Assembly (NCBI GenBank): GCA_022605405.1
Contig: JABYQQ010000005.1
Location: 62,001 to 126,000 of the forward strand
Reading direction: 5' to 3'
DNA: 64,000 nucleotides
Source: Earliella scabrosa
Taxonomy: Eukaryota > Basidiomycota > Agaricomycetes > Polyporales > Polyporaceae
Both the position numbers and the translations under genes were made by a program. Below are positions 46,183 through 59,583 of the stretch, one piece after another. How positions within the stretch are numbered: the stretch's first letter is position 1; every line of letters begins with the position of its first letter. The notes below the pieces were generated by a model that had not been told where the DNA came from, did not search any database, and saw only the letters and a list, made by a program, of their open reading frames with translations.

Positions 46183-49100
46183 ATGGCCGCCAGCTGGCTC
46201 GCGCCAACATGGCTTGAACGGTCGCAATACATCTTGGACAAGACGGCATTCCTCCCACATGCTACCGGGTCGTATGGCACGTACCAGCTGTTAGACACCG
46301 ATGACCTCGAGTATGTTCACTACGCTCCTTTATGCATGTATGCGCGTAGAGCGTTGTTGACCGCTACACCCAAGGATCTGGAAGAACACGCTCGCGTACC
46401 CTGTTGCTGCCACCGCTCTCTCTGCGCTTGTGTTATCTCTCCAGCTTTTCTTCCGCTCGTCCCCTGTCCAACGGTTATGCGCGAAGCTCACCAAGGCAGA
46501 CGCGTTGTCAAAGTCCGGAGATGACCTGGAGGCAAGCGGGAATGACGGACAAACGGTGTCGCATGTCGCGCGACATGGAGGTCCTGTCATCTTCTCGTTC
46601 AAGGTCGTCCGCTTGCTGTCCTGTCTCACCCTTCTCGCGCTGTCCATCGCCGATGTTATCCTGAACGAGGGCCAAGACGATTTGGAGTTCGCGTTCGACC
46701 CACGATGGATCGCGTTTGGGCTCATTGGGACATTCGTACGTTCAGTATCAACTGGTGCATATGCGCGTCTGGTTCACGCGTACACCGCCTTCCCTTGACA
46801 GGCATACGCGTCTTTGTTAGCGTTCATCGCGGTCGTGTCAAGCCTGAAACTCAGCACCCTAGTCGCACGACATCTCAACACCGTTCTGTTGTTTTCATGG
46901 GCCGTATATGCGTACCGCGACCTCTGGCCCCTCGCGACGTTCACTCTCGAGCCTGTGGACGCGTCTGAGGGAGCGCTATTGTGGGCCAAGATTGGTGTCT
47001 TGACGTTCGTGGCTACCGTCCTTCCGATTGTTGTCCCGCGTCAATATATTCCAGTCGATCCCAAGGTGTGTTCTCTGTCGTAATGCCGTGAGACCGACAT
47101 GTATTAACTCGACCCCTACGCAGGATCCTGCACCTGTGCCCAACCCAGAACAAACCGCATCTATTCTCTCCATGTCCGTCTACACATTCTTGGATAGCAT
47201 CATCTGGAAGGCATACAAGGTCCCCCATCTACCAATTGACGAGCTGCCCCCCCTCGCCGACTACGACTATGCGAAGAACCTGGTCAAGCGCGCGTTCCCT
47301 GTCAGTACTATGTCTACTCGCGGCAGCGGCATTCGATCTCATTGCTCTTTAGACTCTTGACCCTTTCAAAGCGTTTAAGAAGCGCCATCTGTTCTGGGGC
47401 TTGATGACCGTTTTCTTCAAGGAGTACGTCCTGCTTGCCCTTATGTTGATGCTTCGGGTGAGTGCAGTAGCTATGTCTGCCCTGGGATCTCATCTGAATA
47501 CTGTTCCACAGGTGGTCACCACCTTTACGAGCCCCGTCGGTATTTACCAGCTGCTCCGGTACGTGTATGTGCACATTGACCCCCCAGCCTGCTCAACAGT
47601 GTTACTAGGTATCTGGAGTCGGAAGGTGAAGGCGCGATTGTCCAGCCCTGGGTGTGGATTGCGTGGCTGTTATTAGGACCTGTCATTGGCTCCGTTGCCA
47701 TGCAATATTACACCTTCACCACAGTACGTTCTGCAAGACCATCGTCAACGCCCATGATTGAGAGTTTTATTGGATAGACCAGGATGCTTGTCCGCACAGA
47801 AGCTATCATCACGCAGCTCGTCTTCGACCACTCTCTCCGCATCCGCATAAAGGCCGAGACGTCAGACTCGCCTGCCGCCAGTCGCGCGACTACGGCAGTC
47901 CACACTCCAGACAATGCGTCCATAGCCGACGTCGAGGAAGGAAGTGCGACCCATGGGTCCCAAAACGGTTCTAATGGCAGTGAAGACGAGACCGTGCGCG
48001 CGAGTACGATCAGCGCTGCATCGACCGCGGCAGCGAAGAAGGGCAAGGACGCCCCGAAGAAGGCTGATGAGGCTAAGAGCGCGCCTGCCGAGCCGTCGTC
48101 CGCCAGCGGGAACCTCGTTGGCAAGATCAACAACCTGGTCACGACGGATCTGAACAACCTGATCGACGGACGTGACTTCTTGTTTATCGGTATGTGGCTA
48201 AGTGGAACGTCGCGGTGTCTGTATTGATGCGTGGCGCAGTTCTCTATGCACCGCTGCAGGTCGTCCTGTCTGTTTGGTTCTTGTATTCGATCCTTGGATG
48301 GAGGTGCGTGATGGTTCCCTACGACATGTGTCTCAGCTGGGATTGACCATCGCGTTCAGCGCGTTCATTGGCATGATCGCGATGGCGCTTCTGTTCCCCG
48401 TGCCTGGATATGTGGCTTCGATGATCCAGGGCGTCCAAACAGAGAAGATGAAGAAGGTGAGACTATTGGTACCGTCCAACACCCACCTAGTCTCTGACGT
48501 GCCTTCCTCAGACGGATGCCCGTGTGCAAAACGTGACCGAGAGTGGGTGCCGTTGGGATTCGAGTGCAGTGTAGACCACTGATACGCATGCCATCAACAG
48601 CCATGAGCGTCATCCGCATGATCAAGCTGTTTGGCTGGGAGCCGCGTGTTGCAGACCAGCTTGCCCAGAAGCGTGAGGATGAGCTGTCGTACATCCGCAA
48701 GTACAAGATCCTCGAATTGATCAACAACAACATCAAGTGAGTGTCGATCGTCCTTGTATTGAATCATACGTGCGTGCTGACATGGGTTGCAGCTTCGTGA
48801 TCCCTGTCGTCACGATGGTCGCAACGTTCTCTACCTACGTATGTCTACGCATCTATCGACATATGACGGTTCCATTGATGAGGTGCTGTAGACTGTCGTC
48901 ATGGGCAGGGTACTCACCGCGTCTCGGGTTTTCTCGTCCATGGCTGGTGAGTGCTCTCACGAGGGACGCGAGACCGCGCGCTGACTCCTAATAGTCTTTG
49001 ATGTCCTTCGCGACCAACTCCACATGATCTTCGGATTCATGCCGGCGATCATCCAAGGTCCGTTGCACCATCACCGGCTTCCACCTTCTCACCGCTCACC

Positions 49101-52100
49101 TCTCCCGACTTACAGCCAAGGTCTCTCTCGACCGTGTCTCCGACTTCCTGAACAACACCGAACTGCTCGACGAGTTCTCAGAGAAGTCTGCCGAGTCCGC
49201 AGAGGCGGTTGTCCCGCCGCAGACGGTCGAGAGCGACGTGATCGGCATCCGCGGCGCGTCGTTCACTTGGTCGAACGAGAACGACGGCTCCATGACGCCC
49301 GGTCCGAACCGCCGCAACTTCACGCTCCGGATCGAGGACGAGGTCGTGTTCAAGCGCGGCCGCTTCAACCTGATCGTCGGCCCGACTGGCTCCGGTAAGA
49401 CATCGCTGCTCATGGCGCTCCTCGGGGAGCTGCACTATGTTCCCAACGGACCGGAGAGCTTCGTCAGCTTGCCGAGGGCTGGTGGTGTTGCATACGCTGC
49501 GCAGGAGTCGTGGGTGCAGAACGAGACGATCAAGGTATGTGGATCGTCCCCACGCTCAGAGGTTCACGCTCACTCGCTGGTTGCAGGACAACATCTTGTT
49601 CGGCGCGCCGTTCGACGAAGAACGCTACAACAAGGGTGAGTAGCAGCACTATTTGTATGCCCCGTCATCCGCCGCTAACTCCTTTCACAGTCATTTACCA
49701 GTGTGCGCTCAAGCGCGACCTCACTCTGTTCGAAGCTGGCGATCAGACCGAGGTGGGCGAGAAGGGTCTGACGCTGAGCGGCGGCCAGAAAGCGCGCATC
49801 ACGCTTGCTCGTGCGGTCTACTCGAAGGCGGAGATCCTGCTTCTCGACGACGTTCTGGCTGCACTGGATGTCCACACGGCCCGCTGGATAGTCGACAAGT
49901 GTTTCAAGGGCGACCTCCTCCGCGGCCGCACTGTCGTCCTCGTGGTTAGTGTCGATCGTCCTGATGCTGGTCAAAATATGGGTTATTGACGGATGCGCAG
50001 ACACACAACGTCGCCATGGCTAGCCCGATCGCCGACTTCGTCGTGTCGTTGGGCACGGACGGCCGTGTGCAGAGCCAGGGCACGCTCTCCAAGGTTCTTG
50101 CCAAGGACGATAAACTCGCTGAAGAGCTTGCTGAGGAGCGCGAGGAGATCAAGAAGGCGGAGAATGAGGTCGATCATGTCGAGCCGGACGACGAGGAGGC
50201 ACCTAAGAAAGGGGATGGCAAGCTGGTCGTCGCGGAAGAAATCTCTGAGGGACACATCAGCTGGGCTGCTCGTACGTGTGTTCTGCTTGCTTACAATGTG
50301 ATTTTTCTGAATGGCTTGTGCAGTGCGACTCTACTTGACTAGCATGGCTGGCGGCTATTCCTTCATCTTCTGGTTTTCTGTCGTCGGATTCCTATGTTTG
50401 TGCGAGTTGTTTGGTGTCTTCCAGACCTATTGGCTTGGGTACTGGGCACAGCAGTACGAGGATCGGGATCAGGCCGATGTGAAGGTATCTTAGTAAGTGA
50501 ACCTGAACCCCTTCCTGCGATGTTGACGTTGCCTTCTGACATTGCGTTGCTAGCTACCTGACGGTCTACAACGTGGTCTTGCTGTTCGGGATCACCTTCT
50601 ACTGCACAAGCTACGTCATCTACCTCTTTGGGGTCGTGAGGGCGTCACGCAGCATACACAAGACATTGGTGGGCTCCATCCTCAGTGCAACGTTGAGGTG
50701 GCTCGACAAGACGCCCACGTCGCGTATCATCACCCGCTGCACGCAGGACATTCAGTGCAGTGAGTACGAGCACTCGCGGTTGATCTCACATACTGACTGA
50801 CGCCACTTGTAGTTGATGGACAGCTTGCGAACCACCTCGGGTGGGTCATTGAGCTTACGGTCGCCATGCTCGCGAAGTTCCTCGCGGTCGTGTCGTTCTC
50901 GCCCCTGTTCACTATCCCTGGCGTCTGTGTCTCCCTCCTCGGTGGCTGGTGCGGTCAGATCTACATGAAGGCGCAGCTGTCTGTCAAGCGCGAGATGAGC
51001 AACGCCCGCGCGCCTGTCTTGGGACACTTTGGTGCTGCCATCGCTGGCTTGAGTGCGTCCATCCGTTCACAGGACCAGTGCAGCTCTGATAATCTGTCTT
51101 TATAGCCTCCATTCGTGCATATGGCGCGCAGGATCAGTTCAGACAGGAGTCGTATCGTCGGATCGATAAGTACGTCCGCGCGGCCCGGACCTTCTACAAC
51201 CTCAACCGTTGGGTCTCCATCCGTATCGAATCCCTTGGCGCGCTGTTCGCTTCGTGCCTGGCTGCATACCTTGTCTATGGTAGCAGCGCAAGGGCGGCGA
51301 GCACCGGTTTCTCCCTGAACATGGCCGGTGCGTTAGACATCTCCCAGCATGTGCCTAACACTCCTCTGACTCGGTCGCACAGTCGGCTTTAGCGGCATGA
51401 TCCTCTGGTGGATCCGCATCCTGAACGAGTTCGAAGTCAACGGGAACAGGTCAGTGGGATTTACAGGGACGATCTTGCATGATGCTCACCCGGCCGTAGT
51501 TTGGAACGTGTTCAGCAGTACGTCACCATTGAGCAGGAGCCCAAGCCGACCTCTGGCGGTATCCCTCCTGCATACTGGCCGGCAAGCGGCAGTCTGAGGG
51601 TAGAGAAACTGTCTGCGCGCTACTCCCAGGACGGTCCTCGCGTCCTACACGAGATCTCCTTCGAAGTCCAGTCTGGCGAGCGTGTCGGAATTGGTGAGTG
51701 AAACGAAGGGCGGTGTGAGCGAATCAGCTGACCATGGGCATGTAGTCGGCCGCACTGGTAGCGGGAAGAGCTCTTTGACACTGGCGCTCCTCCGCCTGAT
51801 CCTCACGGAAGGCAAGGTGTACTACGATGGCATCGCGACTGACTCCGTCAACCTGGACGCGCTGCGCTCGCACATCACGATCATCCCTCAAGTGGTACGT
51901 GTGATGGCACAACCATTTACTGATTAGTCGCTGATATATGCACGTAGCCTGAGCTACTCAGTGGCACGCTCCGTCAGAACCTCGATCCGTTCTCGCTGTA
52001 CGACGATGCCGTTCTTAACGACGCGTTGCGTGCCGCGGGTCTGTTCTCGCTGCAAAGCGAGACCGACGAGGGACGCATCACGCTCGACTCCCAGATCTCG

Positions 52101-52704
52101 AGCGGTGGTGGCAACCTCTCCGTCGGCCAGCGCCAGATCCTTGCACTGGCAAGAGCGATCGTGCGCCAGAGCAAGCTCCTCATTCTCGATGAAGGTGCGC
52201 TTCGGCCTTTGATGTCCGCTCAACTCTTGCTGACGTAAACCGTGTTATAGCAACGTCTGCCATTGGTATGATTTTCTGTTGGTGCTGTTGCAACCTCCGC
52301 TGACGTCGCTATCAGATTATGAGACGGATGAGATCATCCAAAAGTCCTTGCGTGAGGAGTTGGGCAAGGACGTGACGCTCCTTACGATCGCGCATCGTCT
52401 CCAGACCATCATGGATGCAGACAAGATTGTGAGTGCTGCTAGATACCTGGAGCCTGCGGTCTGTTCTAACTCATTTTCCCTATCAGTTGGTGCTCGACGC
52501 CGGCCGCATTGTGAGTCTTCCCAACGCAGTACTTTTCATGCGACATCCGAGGTCTGACCTACCATCCCTCCCTTACAGGCCGAGTTCGGCGCGCCAAGCG
52601 AGCTGCTCAAGAACGAGAAGGGCATGCTTCGTGCACTCGTGGATGAGAGCGGCGACAGGGAGAAGCTGTATGAGATGGCGAACGCATCGTCGAGATCTCG
52701 CTAG
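46183..52704 (+). CDS. ABC transporter, ABCC (MRP-like) full-length multidrug/conjugate exporter
   Basis: ATP-driven exporter with an N-terminal TMD0 and two TMD-NBD halves, coded by about thirty small exons; around 1,450 residues. ATG at 46183 ([14 protein letters not shown]). NBD1: Walker [10 protein letters not shown] (about 49380), signature LSGGQKAR (about 49780), Walker [13 protein letters not shown] (about 49840). Regulatory linker rich in Glu/Lys (about 50100-50210). NBD2: Walker [10 protein letters not shown] (about 51753), signature LSVGQRQ (about 52120) and Walker B LLILDEATSAID, whose ATSAI comes from a 15-nt microexon (52251-52265). A 24-nt exon (52487-52510) encodes LVLDAGRI. 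The loop between TM segments in TMD1 carries an extra Ser/Lys-rich insert (about 47870-48110). The second signature is LSVGQ rather than LSGGQ. Substrate unknown. Confidence 0.93.
52251..52265 (+). other. 15-nt microexon of the ABC transporter
   Basis: CAACGTCTGCCATTG between a TTATAG acceptor and a GTATGA donor. It restores DEATSAIDYETDE of the second nucleotide-binding domain. Confidence 0.75.
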
Positions 52705-53207
52705 ACGGCAGTACTAGTGACTACTTGGTCCCCTTCATTCTTGGGTACGCTGGAAGGAGAGCACGTTAGAGTAGCTTGGGTCCCTATGGCCCAGCCCTCT
52801 TGTATCATACATCTAGTACCGCTTATAGGTGTTCCGGTTTCCTTGGGATGCGTGTGGAGACTGGTGTCAATCGCGAGGATGTTCGCGCAAGTCCGTCGTC
52901 TCTAGCGGCACCATCTACGTATACAAACACGTTCAGAATGAGTGTGAAGATTTGATTACATTGAGGCTACAGCATCATCCGTGCGTGCCAGCTAGGGCAC
53001 ATCCACAAGCATAGTGTAAGTATGTAGGATATGACAACGAGAGCGATGGTGATACACTCGAGGGCCCGCCACCATTACTTAACCAACACGCGAGATCCAA
53101 TACCCGTCGGCGTCCGTAGATCGATGTACAGCGTGAAACCAACCCGCGACCGGCAGCTGCGGCAGGAGGAGGGGCGACGAACGAACGAACGAACGAAAGA
53201 AATGCTG
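52705..53207. other. Convergent 3' spacer with a short tandem repeat
   Basis: 503 bp between the ABC and F-box/WD40 genes. A (GAAC)n tract lies at about 53176-53196. No gene. Confidence 0.55.
53176..53196. repeat. (GAAC)n microsatellite
   Basis: About five tandem copies of the 4-bp unit on the plus strand, just 3' of the F-box/WD40 stop codon. Confidence 0.8.
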
Positions 53208-55411
53208 CTAGCAGTCGGGCTTGAAGCTCCAGATCTCGACGATCATCTTGCCCGCCTTCCTGCTCAAGATCGCGCACGTCTCGCGCGTGTACGCGACCTT
53301 CCACACGCTCTCGCTCGGCTCGCACATGTCCCGCACGAACCGGCACTGCGGCTCTCCCTCTCCCCCTCCCCCTGCTCCTCCTCCCACTCCTCCACCCCCA
53401 TGCCCGCTCCCACTCCCGCTCCCCTCCCCGCCCCCATCGGCCCCTCCAAACTCGAACTCGTACAGGCGGACGCGCCCGTCGTTCCCGCCCGTGACGAGGA
53501 AGCGCTCGTCGAGCTGCAACCCCGAGACGGAGCTGTCGTGCGCCGCGAGCCGCTGGACGACGGCGAAGGTCGTGCCCTTGAGCGTGAACGTGATCACGCG
53601 CCCGTCCGAGCCGCCCGTGACGAGCATCGTCGGCGTGAGCTGCAGCTGGCACACGAGCGCGGTGTGGCCCTGCAGGAGCGCGAGGCAGGCCCTGCCGCGC
53701 GTTGTGAGCTTGTCATTCAGACAGGAAAGAAGGGAATAGAGCCGAGGGGTGGGGAAGAGGCTCACCCGGTAGCGGCGTCCCAAACACGGACGGTCGTATC
53801 GAGCCCGCCGCTCGCGATCCGCGCGCCGTCGAACGCGACGGTATAAATCTGGTGAAAGTGGCCCCTCAGGACGTGCAGACACGCGCCCGTATCGACGTCC
53901 CACACGCGGCACGTGCAATCGTAGCTCCCGCTCACGACGCGGCCCCCGCACGCGTCGAGGCAGCGCACGCTCTGCGTGTGGCCCTCGAGCACGCGCAGGA
54001 GCCGCCCGCGCCGGACGTCCCACACCCGCACCGTGCGGTCGCGCGAGCCCGAGACCGCGACCGGCCGGCCGTGGAGCACCTTGAGGCACCGGATCGTCGA
54101 CGTGTGCCCGCGCAGGACGTAGATGCAGTATCTGGGCGGTCGCTGGTCAGACTTTCGTAGGGACGTGAATGAATGAATGAATGAATGCACGAACGCACCC
54201 CGAGTGGACGTCCCAGACGCGTAGCTCCTTGTCGCACCCGCCGCTCACGACGAGCGCATTGGGCTGGCCCCATCCGTCGGACGCGCCGCCCGGATAGCTC
54301 GGCTTGCCAAACGGTGGAGTCTCCGCGGGCCTCCCATCCGCAAACGGATCGGGCGCGCGCGCCCTCCGCGCCCGCTCCGACGAATGGTGGGGGTCCAACC
54401 CAAGCGCGGCCCGGAGCAGCGGCGGGACCATCCCGTCCTGCGGCGCACCCGCGACGAGCGGGTCGCCGTGGTTCTCGGCGAGGGGCGCGCTCGGCTGCCC
54501 GCCCGCGGAGATGAGTGCGACGGCCCACACGCCCGACTCGTGTCCGACGAGGGTGCGGCTGAGGACGCCGGTGCGGGCGCTGAAGACGTGGATCCGGCTG
54601 TTGGCGAGCCCGACGACGACCCAGGACGGGTCGATCGCGATCGACGTCGGGATCGCGTGGTCCTGCACCGGCTGCGCCGCGGCGTTCGCGTGCGCGTTCG
54701 CGTCGTGCGCGATGGGCGGGTGCAGGGGCGCGCGATGTATTCGGAGCACGCGGCCGCGCGTGAGCCAGTTCGTCGCTGATCGCTGGGTTTAGCCACGGGG
54801 TGTGAGTGCGTGAGAGAGGGACGAAGTGACGCACTCCGGAGATACTCGTAGATGAAGAACTTGCGATACGGGAAGTCGTCAGACTCGACGCGCGCGCCCT
54901 GCGTGTCCGCTGTGGCATGCGCGTCAGGGCGGGTAGCGGCACCAGGACTTCTCCCGTCGGGGGGTGGGTGTTCCCGGAGGTAGCTCTCCACCGCGTCAAG
55001 GTCGCGAGAGAAGCCGTGACGTATGCACATCGTCTTCCACAGGCACTCGTCCTTGAGGAGCTGGTTCCAATACCGACTCACACGCGCGGCCCGCGCGAGC
55101 GTGCGCGGATCGTCGATGAAGCTGAGGATGTGCAGCGCGACCTCCGTGGGCAGCGCGCGGAGGAAGTCGCGCTTGAGGAGAGGGGCGATCGTCGTGGACA
55201 GAAAGAGGAGCTCGGAGGGGGTGCATGCCTGGATGAGCGCGTGCAAGTGCTGCTGCCGCGCCGCAGGCGAGAGCGTGGCGAACGCGGCGATGTGGGTGAG
55301 GATGGTCGGGTCTGTGTCCCGGAACGACTGCTGGCCTGGAGGGGGCGACGGTGCGGGGGTGGGAGGGGGTATGATGGGCATGTACAGAGTAGGCGGTTGA
55401 GATGAAGCCAT
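53208..55411 (-). CDS. F-box/WD40 protein, Cdc4/FBXW7-like SCF ubiquitin-ligase adaptor
   Basis: Substrate-recognition subunit of an SCF E3 ligase. ATG at 55411 (MASSQPPTLYMP), with a proline-rich N-terminus. The F-box spans about residues 85-130: LPTEVALHILSFIDDPRTLA, then SRYWNQLLKDECLWKTMC. Introns near 54860-54770 and 54210-54130 lead to WD40 blades: SGGCDKELRVWDVHSG, then CLKVLHGRPVAVSGSRDRT, SYDCTCRVWDV, GGLDTTVRVWDA, GGSDGRV and GGNDGRVRLYEF. A glycine-rich insert (about 53350-53450) interrupts the last blades. The final exon ends EIWSFKPDC at TAG 53210-53208. Class (Cdc4 type) is inferred from F-box plus at least seven blades; the phosphodegron it reads cannot be told. Confidence 0.87.
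54165..54186. repeat. (GAAT)n microsatellite inside an intron of the F-box/WD40 gene
   Basis: Five tandem GAAT units on the plus strand in the intron between the linker exon and the YCIYVLRGHTST exon. Length changes would alter intron size only. Confidence 0.75.
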
Positions 55412-58400
55412 GGCTGGGATGGCGGATATGTGCGGACGTCGAGGAGTCGTGGATGGGGTAGGCGATGTTGAATGATGATGTTACAAGCAAAGATACAGGA
55501 TATATGAGCGAGTGGACGTGATACAGGAGATGGGTTCTTGTTCCTGGGGACTGAATGTGCCCGTGGAGCGCTTGATGAAGAGCAAGTGGGAACTGGTCGG
55601 GGTGGGTGGGACCGGGGATACAATGATGAAGCAGGAGGAGAGGCGCGTGTCCTCTGTCCGCTGACTTCGGGTAGCGCAAGCGAGAGTTAGAGAGTGTGGT
55701 GGGCTGGGAGAAGTGCTGGCTCGTACCAGTCTGCCAGACACCGTCTGAAACGCGACGGTCAATGGTCAGTCAGCCCAACGTATGCGTCCGCCCGCCAAAC
55801 TTCTTGAATAGTATCACGAGGCCTGTCGAGGGGAATGTGCGGCAGAGGTTGCAGAAGGCTTCAAGGATGTACAGGAATGCAGTGAATGGCGAGAGTAGTG
55901 AGGTCGGGTGTGTGCGCAGGTGGGAAGCGGCCTCGTCCGGTGGGATTCAACGAGTGCTGGAAAGCTAGAGGACGGGTGTGCGTGTGTCGTGGCAGTAAAG
56001 CACTGCGAGGACAGGAATGTCAGCGAGAATGGGAGGAAGAGAGAGCAGTGCTCGCTCGCACCAGTGACCAATCCGCCAAACGCCGCCCAGCACGCGACTG
56101 CGACTGTCAACCGGCTGTCACCCGGATCCAACAACTCTGCGCCTCCTCCTGTATATTCTAGCGGTACCGCGGGCGAGGACGAGACTGTGCAGAATGCGTC
56201 GAGGTCGGAGGAGGTGGGGGTCGCGGTGAGTATGGGGAGACAATTGGATCTAGCGCTCGCGGTATTGTCGAGGTGCGGATCGGGATCTAGGCGAGCGAGG
56301 CGAACGAGATGCGATAAAGGCTAAATTCGAGCACGATGCGAGCTGGGGGCGAGTCGTTAGAGAGGGAGGAGACGGTGGAGGAGGAGGAGGTGAGCGACAA
56401 GAAGGCTGCGCCGTCGACGTCGTCCGAGTCGAGGATGGAGTGTGGAGGTGGTGCAACAGAAGCTCCCGGCTGAGAATCCGATCGTCCGTACCGGCTCGGG
56501 TTCGAACGCACGCACGGCCTCGCACGGCCCGCCTGCCTAAGTGGCACACTTCGTGGCTGCGCTGGATGTGCTTCATGTCTCCTTCAAACATCACTACAGA
56601 ACTTGAGGCCTGAGGGGCCCGGAGGTAATGAGCAAGAAGCGTAAGGTAAGCACTGACGAGCTGACCACGTCGCAGCGAAGACGTCCTGCTAGTGTAAGCA
56701 CCTCGTTACTCTAGAAACCTCGCAATCTTGCTGAGCTTGTCACCATACTATAGTGCGGCATCTAGGGTATATGCGGTTTGGCGTGAACCATGGATGATAG
56801 ATGGGATTGAAGACCGAACCACTCAACTCATGTCCCCGAGCGCTGCCCACCCAAGCCGGTCAGTCGCCGCGGAGGCGACCAGCGACAAGCTTCAAGCCAA
56901 CTGTCCGTGGCGGCAGAGTATGCGCAAAAGTACCACTTACGCGAGGCAACTTCCTTCCTTCCTTCCTCTCACCCCAATTCTCTGCTAGGTCCGCGGCCAC
57001 CGCCTCGTGGCACAGTAGGCCAATCCTTTCGAACGCCATATGCATCGGCTGCACTCACGACGCACGCCAGCACATCAGGAACACCCTCCCCCCGAATCCG
57101 TTCTCCTGAGTCCTGACGAGTCGCTGACGCATTGCATTTGCATTGCGCACCATTCCGGACTTCTCTTCCTCTTTCTCTTCGCGGCCGGCCCCTCTCCCTC
57201 GTCTGCGTCTCCCGCCCCTCTCCGAGTCCCGCTCCTTTCCCTCCCCAGACCCGCAGCGGGCCCCGAGGCCGCTGCGCCCGGAGGCGAGCCGACACGTGCG
57301 GCCCGCGCACCTCGCACCTCGCCCCTCGGTCCTCGGGCATCCCACGGGGAGTATGTAGGTGTGTCGGTGCGTGCGCCCGAGTTGTGGACGGGATGACGCG
57401 GTGGGCGGGGGGCTGCGCGCCCGGATAGGCATGTCGGTTACAGCGAGCAGCGAGTCTTTTCGTGCGCCGCTGACAATCCCTCTGCGTTCGCGTTTCGGGT
57501 GGCGGGCCGTGGGTTGGGGTCGGGAACGTGGGGCCCGCCGCTCGCGATGATCCGTTTGCGAGAGCGGGTCACCAACGCCGTGCGATTGAGTCGCCACTCC
57601 GTGCAGAGTGTTGTGGGCCTGACACGCTGACAGTGGCATGGTGCAGTTGACGGGCTCGTGAAGTCGTAAGGGCACCAAGGTCAGTAAGGGTATATTGTCG
57701 TTTGAACTTTCAACACGCCGAGACCCGAGTCTCGTTTTTCTTTCTCCTCCGTGATTCTCGACTGTCGCTGACGAGCGACAGGTTTGACCTTCTAGTGGAT
57801 GGGACCGAGGGCGAGCGAGCGACCGCGACCGCCTTCCCCGGACAACGTCAGATCGCTCGGACGCGCGCACGGTGCGGTGGCACCAAGTGAGAAGGCCGAC
57901 GTCGGGAGCTCGCGGGATCAGTTTCAACTCGGTTCGAACGATACCGCGAGGCTCTTGCTCACCAACTCTTGCCTAAGTCTCTCACGCGCACCAGGCGGCA
58001 GCATCACGACGGCGTCTTGTGTCGCAGGCGGGCCTACCTAACCTCGCGCGGTGTCACTTTTAGTTGCCGCGTCGGGCGGATGGCGGCGACTTGTTCGACA
58101 GGCGGGGTGGCACTAGAATGCGTGCGTGGGGGGTAAGTACGGGAGAACCTTGCGTGTTACGTGTAGGACGCTGCCCCCCGCACGTGTCTGTCTTCCTTTG
58201 ATAAACCCGCCTCATGTTGCGGTTCGTAGGACGGTGGCCCCTGCGGCGTGCGCCCCGAGGGGGGAGAGGCGCGCAAAGCAGCTATGACGTCTAGGTACAC
58301 ACTGAAAGATGCATCAATGCGCAGTGGTGCATGTTGGTGCAATTTAACCATAGGGCGGACAGAGGGCGGTGCCGCGTGCCCAGGCGAGCAGGGCTGACGT

Positions 58401-59583
58401 CGGGCAGCGTCGGTGCAGGATGGGGGAAGTGCCTTGTTTGGCGGGCGTGCTGGACGTGCATCTGCATTTACCGGACCTCGAGGCGTCGATGGAAAGAGCC
58501 AGGGAGTGTCTGACGGCGCGAGAAGCGCGGGGGTGGACGTGCGGCGGGGAACGTGGTCGTCGTTTATGAGCGCACCGCAGTTAGTGGGGTTAGGATGTCG
58601 GTGGACGATCCTTCTCGAGTCGTGGGTTAGAAGCCGGTGCTGGATGGACCGGATTGCACCCAGGAGGAGATACAGCACTAGTGCTCGTCATGGATCGGTG
58701 TCGCGCCGTCATGGATCGTCTCTTGTCTGCGACGACTGACGAAGGTCGTCATGGGGCTAGTAGATGGCTCGGCCAAGGTGAGTATGTGTGGTCCGCTAAC
58801 TCTGTACCAGACGCTGACCACCGCTGGCAAAAATGTGGTGAGTGTTCGCTAGCGTCGACTTTGATATTCGTTGACATGTCTCGGAAGCATGGACGAAGCT
58901 TAGGGCGACCTCGGACACTGTCAGCAGGCACGTTGTGGAGCATGCCAGCAGGCGACGGGCGACGCCGTCATGATTTTATTCTGTTGCTGTGCGAGCAAGC
59001 GGAGGGAGGGGATCCGCCTCAGCTCGCGACATCTGCAGGTTGGGCGAGCGGAGCAAGGCATTGAGGATGCTTGGTGTGGCAAGGCCGTGAGCGCAAGGTC
59101 CGACGTCCCGGAGACGACGAGGAGAGGCACGCGTGCTGCCGATGCCCGACTCTTTGGGGAGGACGTTTGCTGTCCCCGCTACAACTCCGACTGAGGCTTC
59201 TTCAGCTTGACGGATATGGGCCGCGGCCTGCCTTTCTCGGCCGCCCTCGCTCTCGTCCGTTCGTTTCTCTTTAGGACCCTTTCACTGTGACCGTGCCCGC
59301 TGGCCTCCCTCGTCACCCATCCAGACCGCTCCTCGCCCGCCCGCCCGTCTGCCCTATATAACCGTCCTCCTTCCTTCACTTCCACCACGCGTTCCCTTCC
59401 CTTTCCCCACCACCCCGCTCCTCCCCTCGCCGCGATCAGCAGGGTCTTCTTGTCTACCCGACCCGTCCTCGTCCCGCCCAACCCGCCAACTGCTTCAATA
59501 CGACTACCATCTCAATCGACCTCCGCATACACCCTCCGCCTTAGCCCCCACCAACGCACCCGAACATCCCATCCCAGACCAAC
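55412..59583. other. 4.2 kb GC-rich intergenic region, divergent
   Basis: Shared upstream region of the F-box/WD40 gene and the P450 gene. Many long open frames occur on both strands (such as 57927-57055), but they overlap each other, have Arg/Ser/Pro-rich random-like content and show no motif, as expected for chance ORFs in GC-rich DNA. Weakly similar segments at about 55710-55780 and 56045-56130 share a GTGCT.GCTCG.ACCAGT core. A non-coding RNA or very long promoter is possible. No protein gene can be supported. Confidence 0.45.
59355..59361 (+). promoter_or_regulatory. TATA box with pyrimidine-rich leader of the P450 gene
   Basis: TATATAA at 59355-59361, followed by a long C/T-rich stretch (about 59365-59580) up to the ATG at 59584. 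Pyrimidine-rich tracts near start sites are typical of active fungal promoters. Confidence 0.5.

Noticed and set aside
56440..56545. tRNA-like B-box (GGTTCGAAC) candidate
   Set aside because: No A-box at the right distance and no acceptor stem could be paired.
57055..57927. 290-codon minus-strand ORF in the GC-rich gap
   Set aside because: Arg/Ser/Gly-rich random-like sequence overlapping open frames on the other strand; no motif, no signal of splicing or homology.
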